DNA from: Streptomyces noursei
GTDB lineage: Bacteria; Actinomycetota; Actinomycetes; Streptomycetales; Streptomycetaceae
Direction of reading: 5' to 3'
Length of the DNA: 64,000 nucleotides
Assembly (NCBI RefSeq): GCF_001646665.1
Contig: NZ_LWBU01000373.1
Location: 62,334 to 126,333 of the forward strand
Positions 16,846 to 25,644 of this stretch are shown piece by piece. The notes under the pieces were generated by a model that was not told where the DNA came from, made no database searches, and saw nothing but the letters and a program-made list of their open reading frames with translations. Positions within the stretch are counted from its first letter, which is position 1; every line of letters begins with the position of its first letter. A program made the position numbers and the translations under genes.

Positions 16846-17409
16846 TCAGGACTCCTTGCCGCGGCCCGTCATCGCGTCGCGGAGGCGGTCGACGAGGCCG
16901 GCGCCCGGAGCGAGGAGCTTGTTGGCCGGGGGCTTGTCCGGGGCGGAGGGGTGCGGCCGGGTCGGCGCCGTCCTCTTGGCCTGGCGGACCTTCTCCCCGA
17001 GTTCGCCGAGCACGTCGGCGGAGCACGCCTCGCGCAGGCGCGGGAAGAGGTTGTTCTCCTCGTCCGTGACGTGCGACCGGATCTCCGCCATCAGCCGGTT
17101 GACCAGGACGTCGAACTGCGGGTCGTCCGCCTCGCAGCCCTCCAGGTCCTTCATGATCCGCTCGGCCGCCGCGTGGTCGGCCAGCTCCTTGTCGGCCAGC
17201 GCGTCACCACCCGGCACGTGCTGGCGCACCGCCGGGTAGAGGCAGGCCTCCTCCGCGACCGAGTGGCGGACCAGCTCGATGGTGACCTGGTCGGCGAAGT
17301 GCTTGCGCCGGCCGTCACCCGACGGCAGCTCCTCGATGGTGGCGAAGAGCTCCTCCACTTCCTCGTGGTCATTGCTCAATTCGGTGATCACATCTCCGCC
17401 GTGCCCCAT
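16846..17409 (-). CDS. Hemerythrin/HHE cation-binding protein
   Basis: A 187-residue four-helix protein with the hemerythrin ligand pattern: His15 in SNDHEEVEELF, a VRHSVAEEACLYPAV helix, a DHAAAERIM helix and SHVTDEENNLFPRL, each giving His/Glu ligands for a non-haem di-iron centre. It may bind O2, NO or store iron. The C-terminal 45 residues are Pro/Lys-rich and end in a short helix. The ATG has AGGAG 6 bases upstream. Divergent from the hypothetical gene that follows, sharing a 214-bp gap with no clear promoter motif. Substrate ligand unknown. Confidence 0.88.
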   Translation of the reverse strand: MGHGGDVITELSNDHEEVEELFATIEELPSGDGRRKHFADQVTIELVRHSVAEEACLYPAVRQHVPGGDALADKELADHAAAERIMKDLEGCEADDPQFDVLVNRLMAEIRSHVTDEENNLFPRLREACSADVLGELGEKVRQAKRTAPTRPHPSAPDKPPANKLLAPGAGLVDRLRDAMTGRGKES

Positions 17410-17623
17410 GGTCGCTCCTGATCCTCTGCGGACTTTTCTGTGGATTTCCCCATGAAACGCCGCCGCGTTCCCGCCCGGTGTATTGCCGCGCGCCCAGCGT
17501 GTCGTCACCGGCGTACGCCCCTGCGCCGGTATCGGCGTGCGTGAGCTGCGTCATTTCCGTCCGCGTCGTCCAGGGGTACGTTTTGCGTCCGCCCAGCTCC
17601 CCGTGCATTCGGATGGACAGACC

Positions 17624-18160
17624 GTGCCCGCAGATTTCTCGCTCTCCCCGCTCATAGCGGCGACCGCGCAGTGGCTCGTGCGCGCCTACCCGCCGGGCGG
17701 CGGCGCTCTCGACTCCGCCCTCGCCGAGGCACAGGCCCGGCAGGCCGTCACGGTCGCGGCATGGCTGCGCTACCCGACCGCGATGGACGCCGCGCTGGTC
17801 GCCGTGGCGGGACCGGGCGGTGCCGGACGGCTCGACGGGCTCACGGGCGCCGACGTGGCCGGGAGCGCCGACGAGGACGCGGAGGCCTGGCGCACCTGGG
17901 TCGACGAGGTCGTCGCGAGCTGGGCCGCGGCCCTCCTCGGCGCCCCCGAGCTGGCCTCGGCCGCCACGGACGCGCTGACCGGCTCCGCGCACACGGCGGG
18001 GGCGCCGGTCGAGTTCCGGCGGCTCCTGGACCCCGACGACCGCGACCGGCGGGCCGCCGCCCTGCTGCGCCACCCGGACCTGCTCGCGCCCGTGGCGGAG
18101 CTCCACCGGGACCAGCTCCTCGACCGGCTGGCGGCCGGCCCCGTACCGCTCACGGGCTGA
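17624..18160 (+). CDS. Hypothetical protein
   Basis: I do not recognise this gene. From the GTG chosen it is about 178 residues: Ala/Asp-rich, mostly helical, no signal peptide or membrane segment, with a DPDDRDRRAAALLRHPDLLAPVAEL segment near the C terminus that looks like a regular helix pair. The open frame continues 47 codons upstream into sequence with Arg-rich, non-protein-like composition. A weak GGATGGA precedes the GTG. It ends about 190 bp before the glutamate-cysteine ligase-like gene and could be co-transcribed with it. Confidence 0.55.
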   Translation: MPADFSLSPLIAATAQWLVRAYPPGGGALDSALAEAQARQAVTVAAWLRYPTAMDAALVAVAGPGGAGRLDGLTGADVAGSADEDAEAWRTWVDEVVASWAAALLGAPELASAATDALTGSAHTAGAPVEFRRLLDPDDRDRRAAALLRHPDLLAPVAELHRDQLLDRLAAGPVPLTG

Positions 18161-18346
18161 GTCCGGCCCCGTACCGCACAGGTCCCGTACCGCCCGGCGG
18201 CCGGTGGCCGGCCCGCAGGGTCCGCGGGGCCTTCCGTGCCCGGCCCCCCGGACCGCCCGTCCCCGGACCGCTCGTCCCACAACCGCCCGTCCCCCGGACC
18301 GGCCCTTCCCCGCGACAGGGATACCGCGAGGCGTGATGCTGGACCG

Positions 18347-19480
18347 GTGAACGACTGGGAGAACCACGCGCCCACGGTCGGGGTGGAGGAGGAGTACTTC
18401 CTCGTCCACCCCGCGACACGCGGCGTCGCACCGGCCGGGTCCCGGGTCGTCGCCCGGGCGTCCGCCATGGTCGGCGATCTCGTGTCCGGCGAGTTCACCG
18501 AGTACCAGATCGAGGGCAAGACCCCGGCGTGCCCGGGCACCGCCGAGCTGCGCGAGGAGCTGCGCCGGGTACGGGCGGCGGCCGCGGAGGCCGCCCGCGC
18601 GGAGGGTCTGCGGCTGTGCGCGTCCGGCACCCCGGTCCTCGGCGGCGACGGCCCGGTGTCCTCGCTCGCCGGCCTCGGGGACCATCCCCGCTACCGTGCC
18701 GGTGCCGAGCAGTACCGCGCCATGCTCGACGACTTCGCCGTGAGCGCGTTCCACGTCCATGTGCACCTGCCCGACAAGGAGCTGGCCGTGCTGGTGGGCA
18801 ACCACCTGCGGCCCTGGCTGCCCCTCCTGGTGGCGCTGAGCGCGAACTCGCCCTTCCACGAGGGGCACGACACCGGGTACGCCAGTTGGCGCTCCGTCAT
18901 CAGGGGCCGTTTCCCGTGCCTGGGACCGCCGCCGTACGCCGCGTCGCTCGCCGAGCACGAGCGTCTGGCGATCGCCATGGCCGAGACGGAGGCGATGCTG
19001 GAACCCGGCATGCCGTTCTGGGACGTCCGGCCGAACCCGCGCCTGCCGACGCTGGAGGTCCGCTCCATGGACGTCCTCGTGGACGTCGACGACACCGTCG
19101 CCATGACGGCGCTGATCAGAGCGCTGGTGGTGACGTCGGCCGACCTGGTCCGGCGCGGCGACCCCGGGCCGCGCACCGGCGGCGAGCTGCTGCGCGCCGC
19201 CTACTGGCGGGCCGCCCGCGACGGCCGGACCGGCGGCGGGGTGGACGCCCTGACCGGTCGCGTCCGGCCCGTGACGGAGCAGGCGGAGAGCCTGGTGCGG
19301 CATGTGCGGCCGGCCCTGGAGGCGTACGGCGACATGGGGGAGGTGTCGGCGTTCCTGCGGCGCCTCGCGGCGCGGGGCACCGGCGCCGAGCGTCAGCGCG
19401 CCTGGGCCCGCGGCGGGGCGGGCCCGGCCGGCGCGGTGGACGCGCTGGTGCGCGCCACCGAGTGCGTCAGCGTGCCGTGA
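18347..19480 (+). CDS. Glutamate-cysteine ligase type 2 / YbdK-like carboxylate-amine ligase
   Basis: A 377-residue GCS2-family ATP-grasp-like ligase, with the family start PTVGVEEEYFLV, an ESEF-like YQIEGKTP segment, FAVSAFHVHVHLPDKE and a late PRLPTLEVRSMDV strand. The family links a carboxylate (often glutamate) to an amine using ATP. Streptomyces make mycothiol rather than glutathione, so the true substrate is unclear. The GTG giving VNDWENH is chosen because it falls just before the conserved core. The 3' end overlaps the converging dioxygenase gene by 14 bases. Confidence 0.85.
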   Translation: MNDWENHAPTVGVEEEYFLVHPATRGVAPAGSRVVARASAMVGDLVSGEFTEYQIEGKTPACPGTAELREELRRVRAAAAEAARAEGLRLCASGTPVLGGDGPVSSLAGLGDHPRYRAGAEQYRAMLDDFAVSAFHVHVHLPDKELAVLVGNHLRPWLPLLVALSANSPFHEGHDTGYASWRSVIRGRFPCLGPPPYAASLAEHERLAIAMAETEAMLEPGMPFWDVRPNPRLPTLEVRSMDVLVDVDDTVAMTALIRALVVTSADLVRRGDPGPRTGGELLRAAYWRAARDGRTGGGVDALTGRVRPVTEQAESLVRHVRPALEAYGDMGEVSAFLRRLAARGTGAERQRAWARGGAGPAGAVDALVRATECVSVP

Positions 19481-20210
19481 GCGTGGTGACCAGCACGTCC
19501 CGGTGCCCCGGCCGGGCGGGGTCGGCCGGCCGGACCGGCGACACGCCGTGCAGCGTGCGGCGGTCGTCGCCCAGCAGGAGCGTCCCGCGCTCCCCGAGCG
19601 TGGTGGTCAGCACCTCGCCGCCGTCCGGGTCGCGGACCGCGCTCTCGCCGCCGGTGGCGTTCTCCCGGCCGATGAGCAGCGACGTCACGAGCGCGACCCC
19701 GTCGCGGTGCATGCCCTCCGGGGTGGGCGCGCCCTGGCTGTCGGTGGAGGCGACGACCCGGAACGGGTGCACCTTGACGTCCCACTCGTCCGTGTCGCCC
19801 AGGCAGGCCGCCACGTCGCCGAGCATCCTCAGCAGCGGCGTGAGGAGCGGATCGGTCACGAAGGCGTCGGTGAGGGGCTCGAAGTGCCGGTCCACGTCCA
19901 CGTACAGCGGGTTGCTGTCCTCCGGCTGGACGAAGGCGATGTGCGGCAGCAGGGTGAGTTCCCCGGTGCGGGAGAGGCGGAAGTGCCCGTAGCGGCGCAG
20001 CCGGCGCGTACCGCGCTCGGCGGCGTACGTGTCGGGGGCCAGCTCCTCCCAATGGGCGGCGAAGGCGGCCCAGTCGTGCTCGTCCACCCCGAGGCACGCG
20101 GAGAGGTCCGCAGGCCGCATCACGTACGCGCCGGACGACACCAGCGCGTCGTGGGCGGCGGTGACCGGGGCGGTGTGCGTCGAGGTCGTGTCGTCGGCGA
20201 CGTGGTCCAT
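19467..20210 (-). CDS. 2OG-Fe(II) dioxygenase-family protein
   Basis: A 247-residue protein with the double-stranded beta-helix iron site of the 2OG-Fe dioxygenase family (Pfam 2OG-Fe_dioxy): His and Asp in GMHRDGV and the second His in TLHGVSPVRP, followed by a plausible 2-oxoglutarate-binding Arg. It carries the family's upstream PHIAFVQPEDSNPLY segment. Some relatives hydroxylate free amino acids such as isoleucine, but substrate cannot be assigned. The ATG at the start has GGAG only 6 bases away. Overlap with the converging ligase gene is unusual but both frames are intact. Confidence 0.82.
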   Translation of the reverse strand: MDHVADDTTSTHTAPVTAAHDALVSSGAYVMRPADLSACLGVDEHDWAAFAAHWEELAPDTYAAERGTRRLRRYGHFRLSRTGELTLLPHIAFVQPEDSNPLYVDVDRHFEPLTDAFVTDPLLTPLLRMLGDVAACLGDTDEWDVKVHPFRVVASTDSQGAPTPEGMHRDGVALVTSLLIGRENATGGESAVRDPDGGEVLTTTLGERGTLLLGDDRRTLHGVSPVRPADPARPGHRDVLVTTLTAR

Positions 20211-20414
20211 GGCTCCATGGTCGGGCGGCGAGCGGTGGTCCGCATCCGGCGTGCGCCCGGCCCGCGTACGGCGTGACGTGCGCGCCCCGGCGCATGCGGG
20301 GGCGCGAACGGCGCGCGGTGGGAGTGCGTGAAGCGCGTGGCGGGCGCGTGTACGGCGCGCCACCGGTGGGCAGGTGCGTGGGACGGACGCTCGTCGGCCG
20401 ACCCCGGCCGACAG

Positions 20415-20423
20415 TTATCCACA
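20415..20423 (+). promoter_or_regulatory. Isolated DnaA-box sequence TTATCCACA
   Basis: A perfect 9-mer matching the classical DnaA box, 41 bp upstream of the M55 peptidase ATG. No second box is nearby, so it is not an origin. DnaA could act on this promoter, or the match is chance. Confidence 0.4.
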
Positions 20424-20464
20424 GGCCTGGGCAGGCGGGGCGGGACCGCGTACGGTTTCGAGGC

Positions 20465-21298
20465 ATGAAGATCCTTGTCAGCGCCGACATGGAAGGCGCC
20501 ACCGGTGTGACCTGGCCGGCCGACGTGCTGCCCGGCACCCCCCAGTGGGAGCGCTGCCGGACCATGTTCACCTCGGACGTGAACGCGGCCGTGCTCGGCT
20601 TCTTCGACGGCGGAGCCGACGAGGTCCTCATCAACGAAGCGCACTGGACGATGCGCAACCTGCTGCTGGAGAGACTCGACGAGCGCGCCGAGATGATCAC
20701 CGGTCGGCACAAGTCCCTGTCCATGGTGGAAGGCGTCCAGCACGGCGACGTGGACGGCATCGCGTTCGTCGGTTACCACACGGGCGCCGGCACCGAAGGG
20801 GTCCTCGCCCACACCTACCTCGCCAACTCCATCACCGGTGTCTGGCTCAACGGCGTACGGGCGAGCGAGGGCATGCTCAACGCCCATGTCGTCGCCGAGT
20901 ACGGAGTCCCCGTCATCCTCGTCACCGGCGACGACCTGACCTGCGAGGACGCCCTCCAGTACGCCCCGGAGGCCCGCAAGGTGGCCGTCAAGGACCACGT
21001 CTCCCGGTACGCCGCGGTGTGCCGCACGCCCACCCGGACGGCCGCCGACATCCGCGCCGCAGCCAAGGACGCGACCGCTCTCGCCGTACGGTACGAACCG
21101 GTGCGCGGCGGACCGTTCACCGTGGAGCTGGAGTTCGACGCGGAGCACCTGGCGGCAGCCGCCACCGTCGTCCCGGGCGTGACGGCCTGCGGCGAACGGC
21201 GTGTCACCTGCACCAGCGAGACGATGTACGAGGCCATCCGCGCCTTCAAGGCGGTCACCACGATCGTCTCGGCCGCAGTGGAGGAGCAGTATGGCTGA
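20465..21298 (+). CDS. M55-family D-aminopeptidase (DppA-like)
   Basis: A 277-residue DppA-family zinc peptidase. The N-terminal metal-binding Asp-x-Glu is present in SADMEGATGV, with further ligands in VLINEAHWTMRN and AFVGYHTGAG. DppA removes D-amino acids from the N terminus of peptides such as D-Ala-D-Ala. It has no signal peptide, so it acts in the cytosol. It starts a four-gene operon (M55, M20, S9, S66) whose members together can dismantle peptides containing D-residues. The stop overlaps the next ATG by 8 bases. Confidence 0.9.
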   Translation: MKILVSADMEGATGVTWPADVLPGTPQWERCRTMFTSDVNAAVLGFFDGGADEVLINEAHWTMRNLLLERLDERAEMITGRHKSLSMVEGVQHGDVDGIAFVGYHTGAGTEGVLAHTYLANSITGVWLNGVRASEGMLNAHVVAEYGVPVILVTGDDLTCEDALQYAPEARKVAVKDHVSRYAAVCRTPTRTAADIRAAAKDATALAVRYEPVRGGPFTVELEFDAEHLAAAATVVPGVTACGERRVTCTSETMYEAIRAFKAVTTIVSAAVEEQYG

Positions 21299-22631
21299 CG
21301 TGACGGCACCGTTCGACACGGACTCGCAGGCGCTCGACGAGGTGGTCGCCTTCACCTCCGAACTCATCCGTATCGACACCACCAACCACGGCAGCGGCGA
21401 CTGCCAGGAGCGGCCCGCCGCCGAGTACGTGGCGGAGCGGCTCGCCGAGGCCGGCCTGGAACCGGCGATGCTGGAACGCACCCCCGGCCGCACGAACGTC
21501 GTCGCGCGCATCGAGGGCACCGACCCGTCCGCCGAGGCGCTCCTCGTCCACGGCCACCTCGACGTGGTGCCGGCCGACCCCGGCGACTGGGAGGTGCACC
21601 CCTTCTCCGGCGAGGTGCGCGACGGACTGGTCTGGGGCCGCGGCGCCGTCGACATGAAGAACACGGACGCGATGATCCTCGCGGTGGTACGCGAGTGGGC
21701 CCGCCACGGCATCCGGCCCCGGCGCGACATCGTCATCGCGTACACCGCCGACGAGGAGGCCAGCGCCGCCGACGGCGCCGGGTACCTGGTGCGCCACCAC
21801 CGGGACCTCTTCGAGGGCTGCACCGAGGGGATCGGGGAGTCCGGCGCCTACACCTTCCACGCCGGACCGGACCTGGAGATCTATCCGATCGGGGCGGGGG
21901 AGCGGGGCACCGCCTGGCTCAAGCTGACCGCCGAGGGCCGGGCCGGGCACGGCTCGAAGGTCAACCGGGAGAACGCGGTCAGCCGCATCGCCAAGGCCGT
22001 CGCCCGCATCGGCGAGCACCAGTGGCCGGTGCGCCTCACCCCGACCGTCCGCGCGGCCCTCACCGAACTGTCCGCCCTGCACGGCCTCCAGCCCGACCTC
22101 GACGCCGACGACTTCGACGCCGACGCCCTGCTGGCGAAGCTCGGCCGCGCGGCCGCCCTGGTCGAGCCCACGATCCGCAACAGCTCCAACCCGACGATGC
22201 TGCACGCCGGTTACAAGGTCAACGTGATCCCGGGCGTCGCCACCGCCCACATCGACGGACGTGTCCTGCCCGGCGCCGACCTGGAGTTCGCCGAGACCAT
22301 GGACATGCTCGCCGGACCGGACGTCCAGTGGGAGTTCCAGCACCAGGAGATCGCCCTCCAGGCGCCCGTCGACTCACCGACGTACGCCAAACTGCGTGCC
22401 GCGCTGGAGCACTTCGAGCCCGACGCCCACGTCGTGCCGTTCTGCATGTCCGGCGGCACCGACGCCAAGCACTTCGCCCGGCTCGGGATCACCGGCTACG
22501 GCTTCGCGCCGCTGAGGCTGCCCATCGGGTTCGACTACCAGGCGCTCTTCCACGGCGTCGACGAGCGCGTCCCGGTCGAGGCGCTGCACTTCGGCATCCG
22601 TGTGCTCGACCACTATCTGCAGACCGCGTAG
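21291..22631 (+). CDS. M20 family metallopeptidase (ArgE/DapE/carboxypeptidase type)
   Basis: A 446-residue di-zinc peptidase with all M20 landmarks: HGHLDVVPAD, GRGAVDMKN, the catalytic glutamates in YTADEEASA and a dimerisation domain in the middle (about residues 200-330). It hydrolyses short peptides or N-acyl amino acids. No export signal is present. GAGGAG precedes the ATG, which lies inside the M55 stop region, so the two are coupled. ArgE or DapE function is less likely, as no arginine or lysine biosynthesis gene is near. Confidence 0.9.
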   Translation: MADVTAPFDTDSQALDEVVAFTSELIRIDTTNHGSGDCQERPAAEYVAERLAEAGLEPAMLERTPGRTNVVARIEGTDPSAEALLVHGHLDVVPADPGDWEVHPFSGEVRDGLVWGRGAVDMKNTDAMILAVVREWARHGIRPRRDIVIAYTADEEASAADGAGYLVRHHRDLFEGCTEGIGESGAYTFHAGPDLEIYPIGAGERGTAWLKLTAEGRAGHGSKVNRENAVSRIAKAVARIGEHQWPVRLTPTVRAALTELSALHGLQPDLDADDFDADALLAKLGRAAALVEPTIRNSSNPTMLHAGYKVNVIPGVATAHIDGRVLPGADLEFAETMDMLAGPDVQWEFQHQEIALQAPVDSPTYAKLRAALEHFEPDAHVVPFCMSGGTDAKHFARLGITGYGFAPLRLPIGFDYQALFHGVDERVPVEALHFGIRVLDHYLQTA

Positions 22632-22646
22632 GGGGGAATTCCGGAC

Positions 22647-24632
22647 ATGGTACCCACGGGGGCCTACGGAACATGGCCGTCACCGATCGACGCACGCATC
22701 GCCGCCGCACACGGCGGGCGTCCCGAGTACGTCGGGGTGGTCGGCGACGAGGTGTGGTGGACCGAGCCGCGGCCGGCCGAGGGCGGCAGACGCGCCCTGG
22801 TGCGCCGGCGTCCCGACGGCACGGAGGAGCAGGTGCTCCCCGCCCCGTGGAACGTGCGCAGCAGGGTGGTCGAGTACGGCGGGCAGCCCTGGGCCGGAGC
22901 GGTCCGCGGTGAGGACGCCACGCCGCTCGTCGTCTTCAGCCACTTCCCCGACCAGCGGCTCTACGTGTACGAACCGGACGGCGACACCGCACCGGTGCCG
23001 CTCACCCCGGTGTCCGGCGTGGGCGGCGGGCTGCGCTGGGTGGACCCGGTGATCCACCCGGACCGGGACGAGGTGTGGTGCGTCCTGGAGGAGTACACCG
23101 GCCCCGGGCCGGGCGACGTGCGGCGGGTGGTCGCCGCCGTGCCCCTCGACGGATCGGCCGCCGAGGACCGGCGGGCGGTGCGGGAACTGACGGACGACCG
23201 GCACCGGTTCGTCACCGGGCCGCGTCTCTCGCCGGACGGCCGGCGGGCCGTGTGGCTCGCCTGGGACCACCCCCGGATGCCGTGGGACGGCACGGTCGTG
23301 ATGACCGCCGACGTCACGGCGGACGGGACCTTCACCGACGCGCGGCCGATCGCCGGGGGCGAGGAGGAGGCGGTCTGCCAGGCCGACTGGGCCCCGGACG
23401 GCTCCCTGCTGTTCGTCTCCGACGCCTGCGGCTGGTGGGAGCTCCAGCGCATCAGGCCCGGCGACACCCGGCCGGCCGGCCTGTGCACGGGGCGCGCGGA
23501 GGAGTTCGGCGGACCGCTCTGGAAGATCGGCCTCAAGTGGTTCCAGCCGCTGGACGACGGGACGATCGCCGTCATCCACGGCAGGGGCGCCACCGGCCTC
23601 GGCATACTCGACCCCGAGACCGGCCAGGTGGTCGACGCCCCCGGGCCCTGGACCGAGTGGGCCTCCACCCTCGCCGGGCACGGCACCCGCGTCGTCGGCG
23701 TGGCGGCCAGCCCCCGCAGCGGCTACGAGGTGGTGGAACTGGACACCTGTACCGGCCGCACCCGGGTCATCGGTTCCGCCCACGACGACTCCGTGGACCC
23801 GGCGTACTACCCGGAACCCCAGATCCGCACCTTCACCGGACCGGACAACCGGGAGATCCACGCCCACATCTACCCCCCGCACAACCCCGACCGGATCGCG
23901 CCCGACGACGAACTGCCGCCCTACGTGGTGTGGGCGCACGGCGGCCCCACCGCACACGTCCCGCTCGTCCTGGACCTGGAGATCGCCTACTTCACCTCGC
24001 GCGGGATCGGCGTCGCCGAGGTCAACTACGGCGGCTCCACCGGGTACGGCCGGTCCTACCGGGACCGGCTGCGGGAACAGTGGGGCGTCGTCGACGTCGA
24101 GGACTGCGCCGCCGTCGCGGAGGCGCTCGCCGCCGAGGGCACCGCCGACCCGGCCCGGCTCGCGATCCGCGGCGGCAGCGCCGGCGGCTGGACGGCCGCC
24201 GCGTCCCTGGCCGCCACCGGCGTGTACGCCTGCGGCACCCTGCTCTACCCGGTCCTCGACCTCGACGGGTGGGCGGCGGAGACGCACGACTTCGAATCCC
24301 GCTACATGGAGTCGCTGATCGGACCGCCCGAGGACGTCCCCGGCCGCTACCGGGAGCGCGCGCCGCTCAACCAGGTCGAGCGGATCACCGCGCCGTTCCT
24401 GCTGCTGCAAGGGCTCGACGACGTGATCTGCCGCCCCGAGCAGAGCGAACGGTTCCTGGCGGCCATGGCGGGACGCGGCATACCGCACGCGTACATCGCC
24501 TTCGAGGGGGAGGGGCACGGCTTCCGCAGGGCCGACACCGTCGTCCGCGCCCTGGAGGCGGAACTCGCCCTCTACCTCCAGGTCTTCGGCATCACCCGGC
24601 CCGACGTGCCGCCGCTGGAGCTGCGCAAGTGA
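22647..24632 (+). CDS. S9-family prolyl oligopeptidase (acylaminoacyl-peptidase-like)
   Basis: A 661-residue serine peptidase: an N-terminal beta-propeller (about residues 20-390, with WxxDGSLLF-like blades) and a C-terminal alpha/beta-hydrolase domain. Nucleophile Ser511 lies in RGGSAGGW, with the Asp in LLQGLDDVICRPEQ and the His in GEGHGF. It cleaves short oligopeptides or acyl-peptides. Cytosolic, no signal peptide. It begins 15 bp after the M20 gene and its stop overlaps the following GTG by 4 bases (GTGA). Confidence 0.9.
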   Translation: MVPTGAYGTWPSPIDARIAAAHGGRPEYVGVVGDEVWWTEPRPAEGGRRALVRRRPDGTEEQVLPAPWNVRSRVVEYGGQPWAGAVRGEDATPLVVFSHFPDQRLYVYEPDGDTAPVPLTPVSGVGGGLRWVDPVIHPDRDEVWCVLEEYTGPGPGDVRRVVAAVPLDGSAAEDRRAVRELTDDRHRFVTGPRLSPDGRRAVWLAWDHPRMPWDGTVVMTADVTADGTFTDARPIAGGEEEAVCQADWAPDGSLLFVSDACGWWELQRIRPGDTRPAGLCTGRAEEFGGPLWKIGLKWFQPLDDGTIAVIHGRGATGLGILDPETGQVVDAPGPWTEWASTLAGHGTRVVGVAASPRSGYEVVELDTCTGRTRVIGSAHDDSVDPAYYPEPQIRTFTGPDNREIHAHIYPPHNPDRIAPDDELPPYVVWAHGGPTAHVPLVLDLEIAYFTSRGIGVAEVNYGGSTGYGRSYRDRLREQWGVVDVEDCAAVAEALAAEGTADPARLAIRGGSAGGWTAAASLAATGVYACGTLLYPVLDLDGWAAETHDFESRYMESLIGPPEDVPGRYRERAPLNQVERITAPFLLLQGLDDVICRPEQSERFLAAMAGRGIPHAYIAFEGEGHGFRRADTVVRALEAELALYLQVFGITRPDVPPLELRK

Positions 24633-25561
24633 CGGTCGCCGCACTGACCCGGCCCGCCCGCCTGCGGCCGGGTGACCGGATCGCCGTGGTGTCGCCCAGC
24701 GGCCCCGTCCCCGAGGACCGCCTCCGGGACGGGCTCGCCGTCCTGCGCGGCTGGGGCCTCGACCCGCTGGTGATGCCGCACGCCCTGGACGTCCACCCGG
24801 AACTGCCGTACCTCGCGGGGACGGACGAGGACCGCGCCCGCGACCTGACGGACGCCTGGTGCGACCCGACCGTCTCGGCGGTCGTCTGCGCCCGCGGCGG
24901 GTACGGCGTGCAGCGCATGGTCGACCTCCTCGACTGGCCGGCGATGCGGGCCGCGGGGCCCAAGGTGTTCGTCGGCTACAGCGACGTGACGGCCCTGCAC
25001 GAGGCGTTCGCCGTACGGATGGGCCTGGCCACGCTGCACGGGCCGATGGCGGGGGCGATGACGTTCCTCAAGGACGCCGCCACCCGGGAGTCGCTGCGCG
25101 CCACGCTCTTCGACCCCGGAGCGGTACGCACCCTGGGCCTTCCCGGCGCACGGCCCATGGTCCCCGGCCGCGCGCGGGGCGTCACCCTCGGCGGCTGCCT
25201 CGCCCTGCTCGCCGCCGACCTCGCCACACCGCATGCCCGCCGCTCGCTGCGCGGCGGTCTGCTCCTGCTGGAGGACGTCGCCGAGGAGCCGTACCGCCTC
25301 GACCGCATCCTCACCCAGCTCCTGCGCGCCGGCCGCCTCGACGGCGTCACGGGCATCGCCCTCGGCTCGTGGGAGGAGTGCGGCCCCTACGCCGAGGTCC
25401 GCGCCACCCTGCGCGACCGGCTGGCGCCGCTCGGCGTCCCGATCGTCGAACAGCTGGGGTTCGGCCACGGCCCGACCAACCTGACCGTCCCCCTCGGCGT
25501 TCCGGCGCTCCTGGACGCGGACGCGGGAACGCTCACCCTGGACGAACCCGCGCTGCGCTGA
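24629..25561 (+). CDS. S66-family LD-carboxypeptidase
   Basis: A 310-residue LdcA-type peptidase. The nucleophile Ser118 is in FVGYSDVTAL, with the family's ARGGYG segment before it, GLLLLEDVAEEPYRLDR in the middle and the catalytic His in GFGHGPTN. The family removes the terminal D-Ala from murein tetrapeptides (L-Lys/mDAP-D-Ala bond) in the cytosol, which fits wall recycling. Some S66 members instead confer microcin C self-immunity, but no such cluster is here. The start is the GTG of the GTGA overlap with the S9 gene. Confidence 0.88.
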   Translation: MTVAALTRPARLRPGDRIAVVSPSGPVPEDRLRDGLAVLRGWGLDPLVMPHALDVHPELPYLAGTDEDRARDLTDAWCDPTVSAVVCARGGYGVQRMVDLLDWPAMRAAGPKVFVGYSDVTALHEAFAVRMGLATLHGPMAGAMTFLKDAATRESLRATLFDPGAVRTLGLPGARPMVPGRARGVTLGGCLALLAADLATPHARRSLRGGLLLLEDVAEEPYRLDRILTQLLRAGRLDGVTGIALGSWEECGPYAEVRATLRDRLAPLGVPIVEQLGFGHGPTNLTVPLGVPALLDADAGTLTLDEPALR

Positions 25562-25566
25562 GACGC

Positions 25567-25604
25567 GGGGGAGCGGCCACCGGTCCGCCGCGGGCCGCTC
25601 CCGG
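25567..25604. terminator. Bidirectional hairpin after the peptidase operon
   Basis: GGGAGCGGCC and GGCCGCTCCC form a perfect 10-bp stem in the gap between the converging LD-carboxypeptidase and kinase genes. Confidence 0.65.
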
Positions 25605-25644
25605 ACCGGCGTCGGACCGCCGTCGGTCCGCCGCCCGGGAGCGG

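Noticed and set aside
17560..17590. SigB-type promoter at a GGGTAC before the hypothetical gene at 17624
   Set aside because: No GNNTN element lies 14-16 bp upstream of it.
20415..20423. Replication origin suggested by a DnaA box
   Set aside because: Only one box, no cluster, and no dnaA/dnaN genes; kept only as a possible promoter element.
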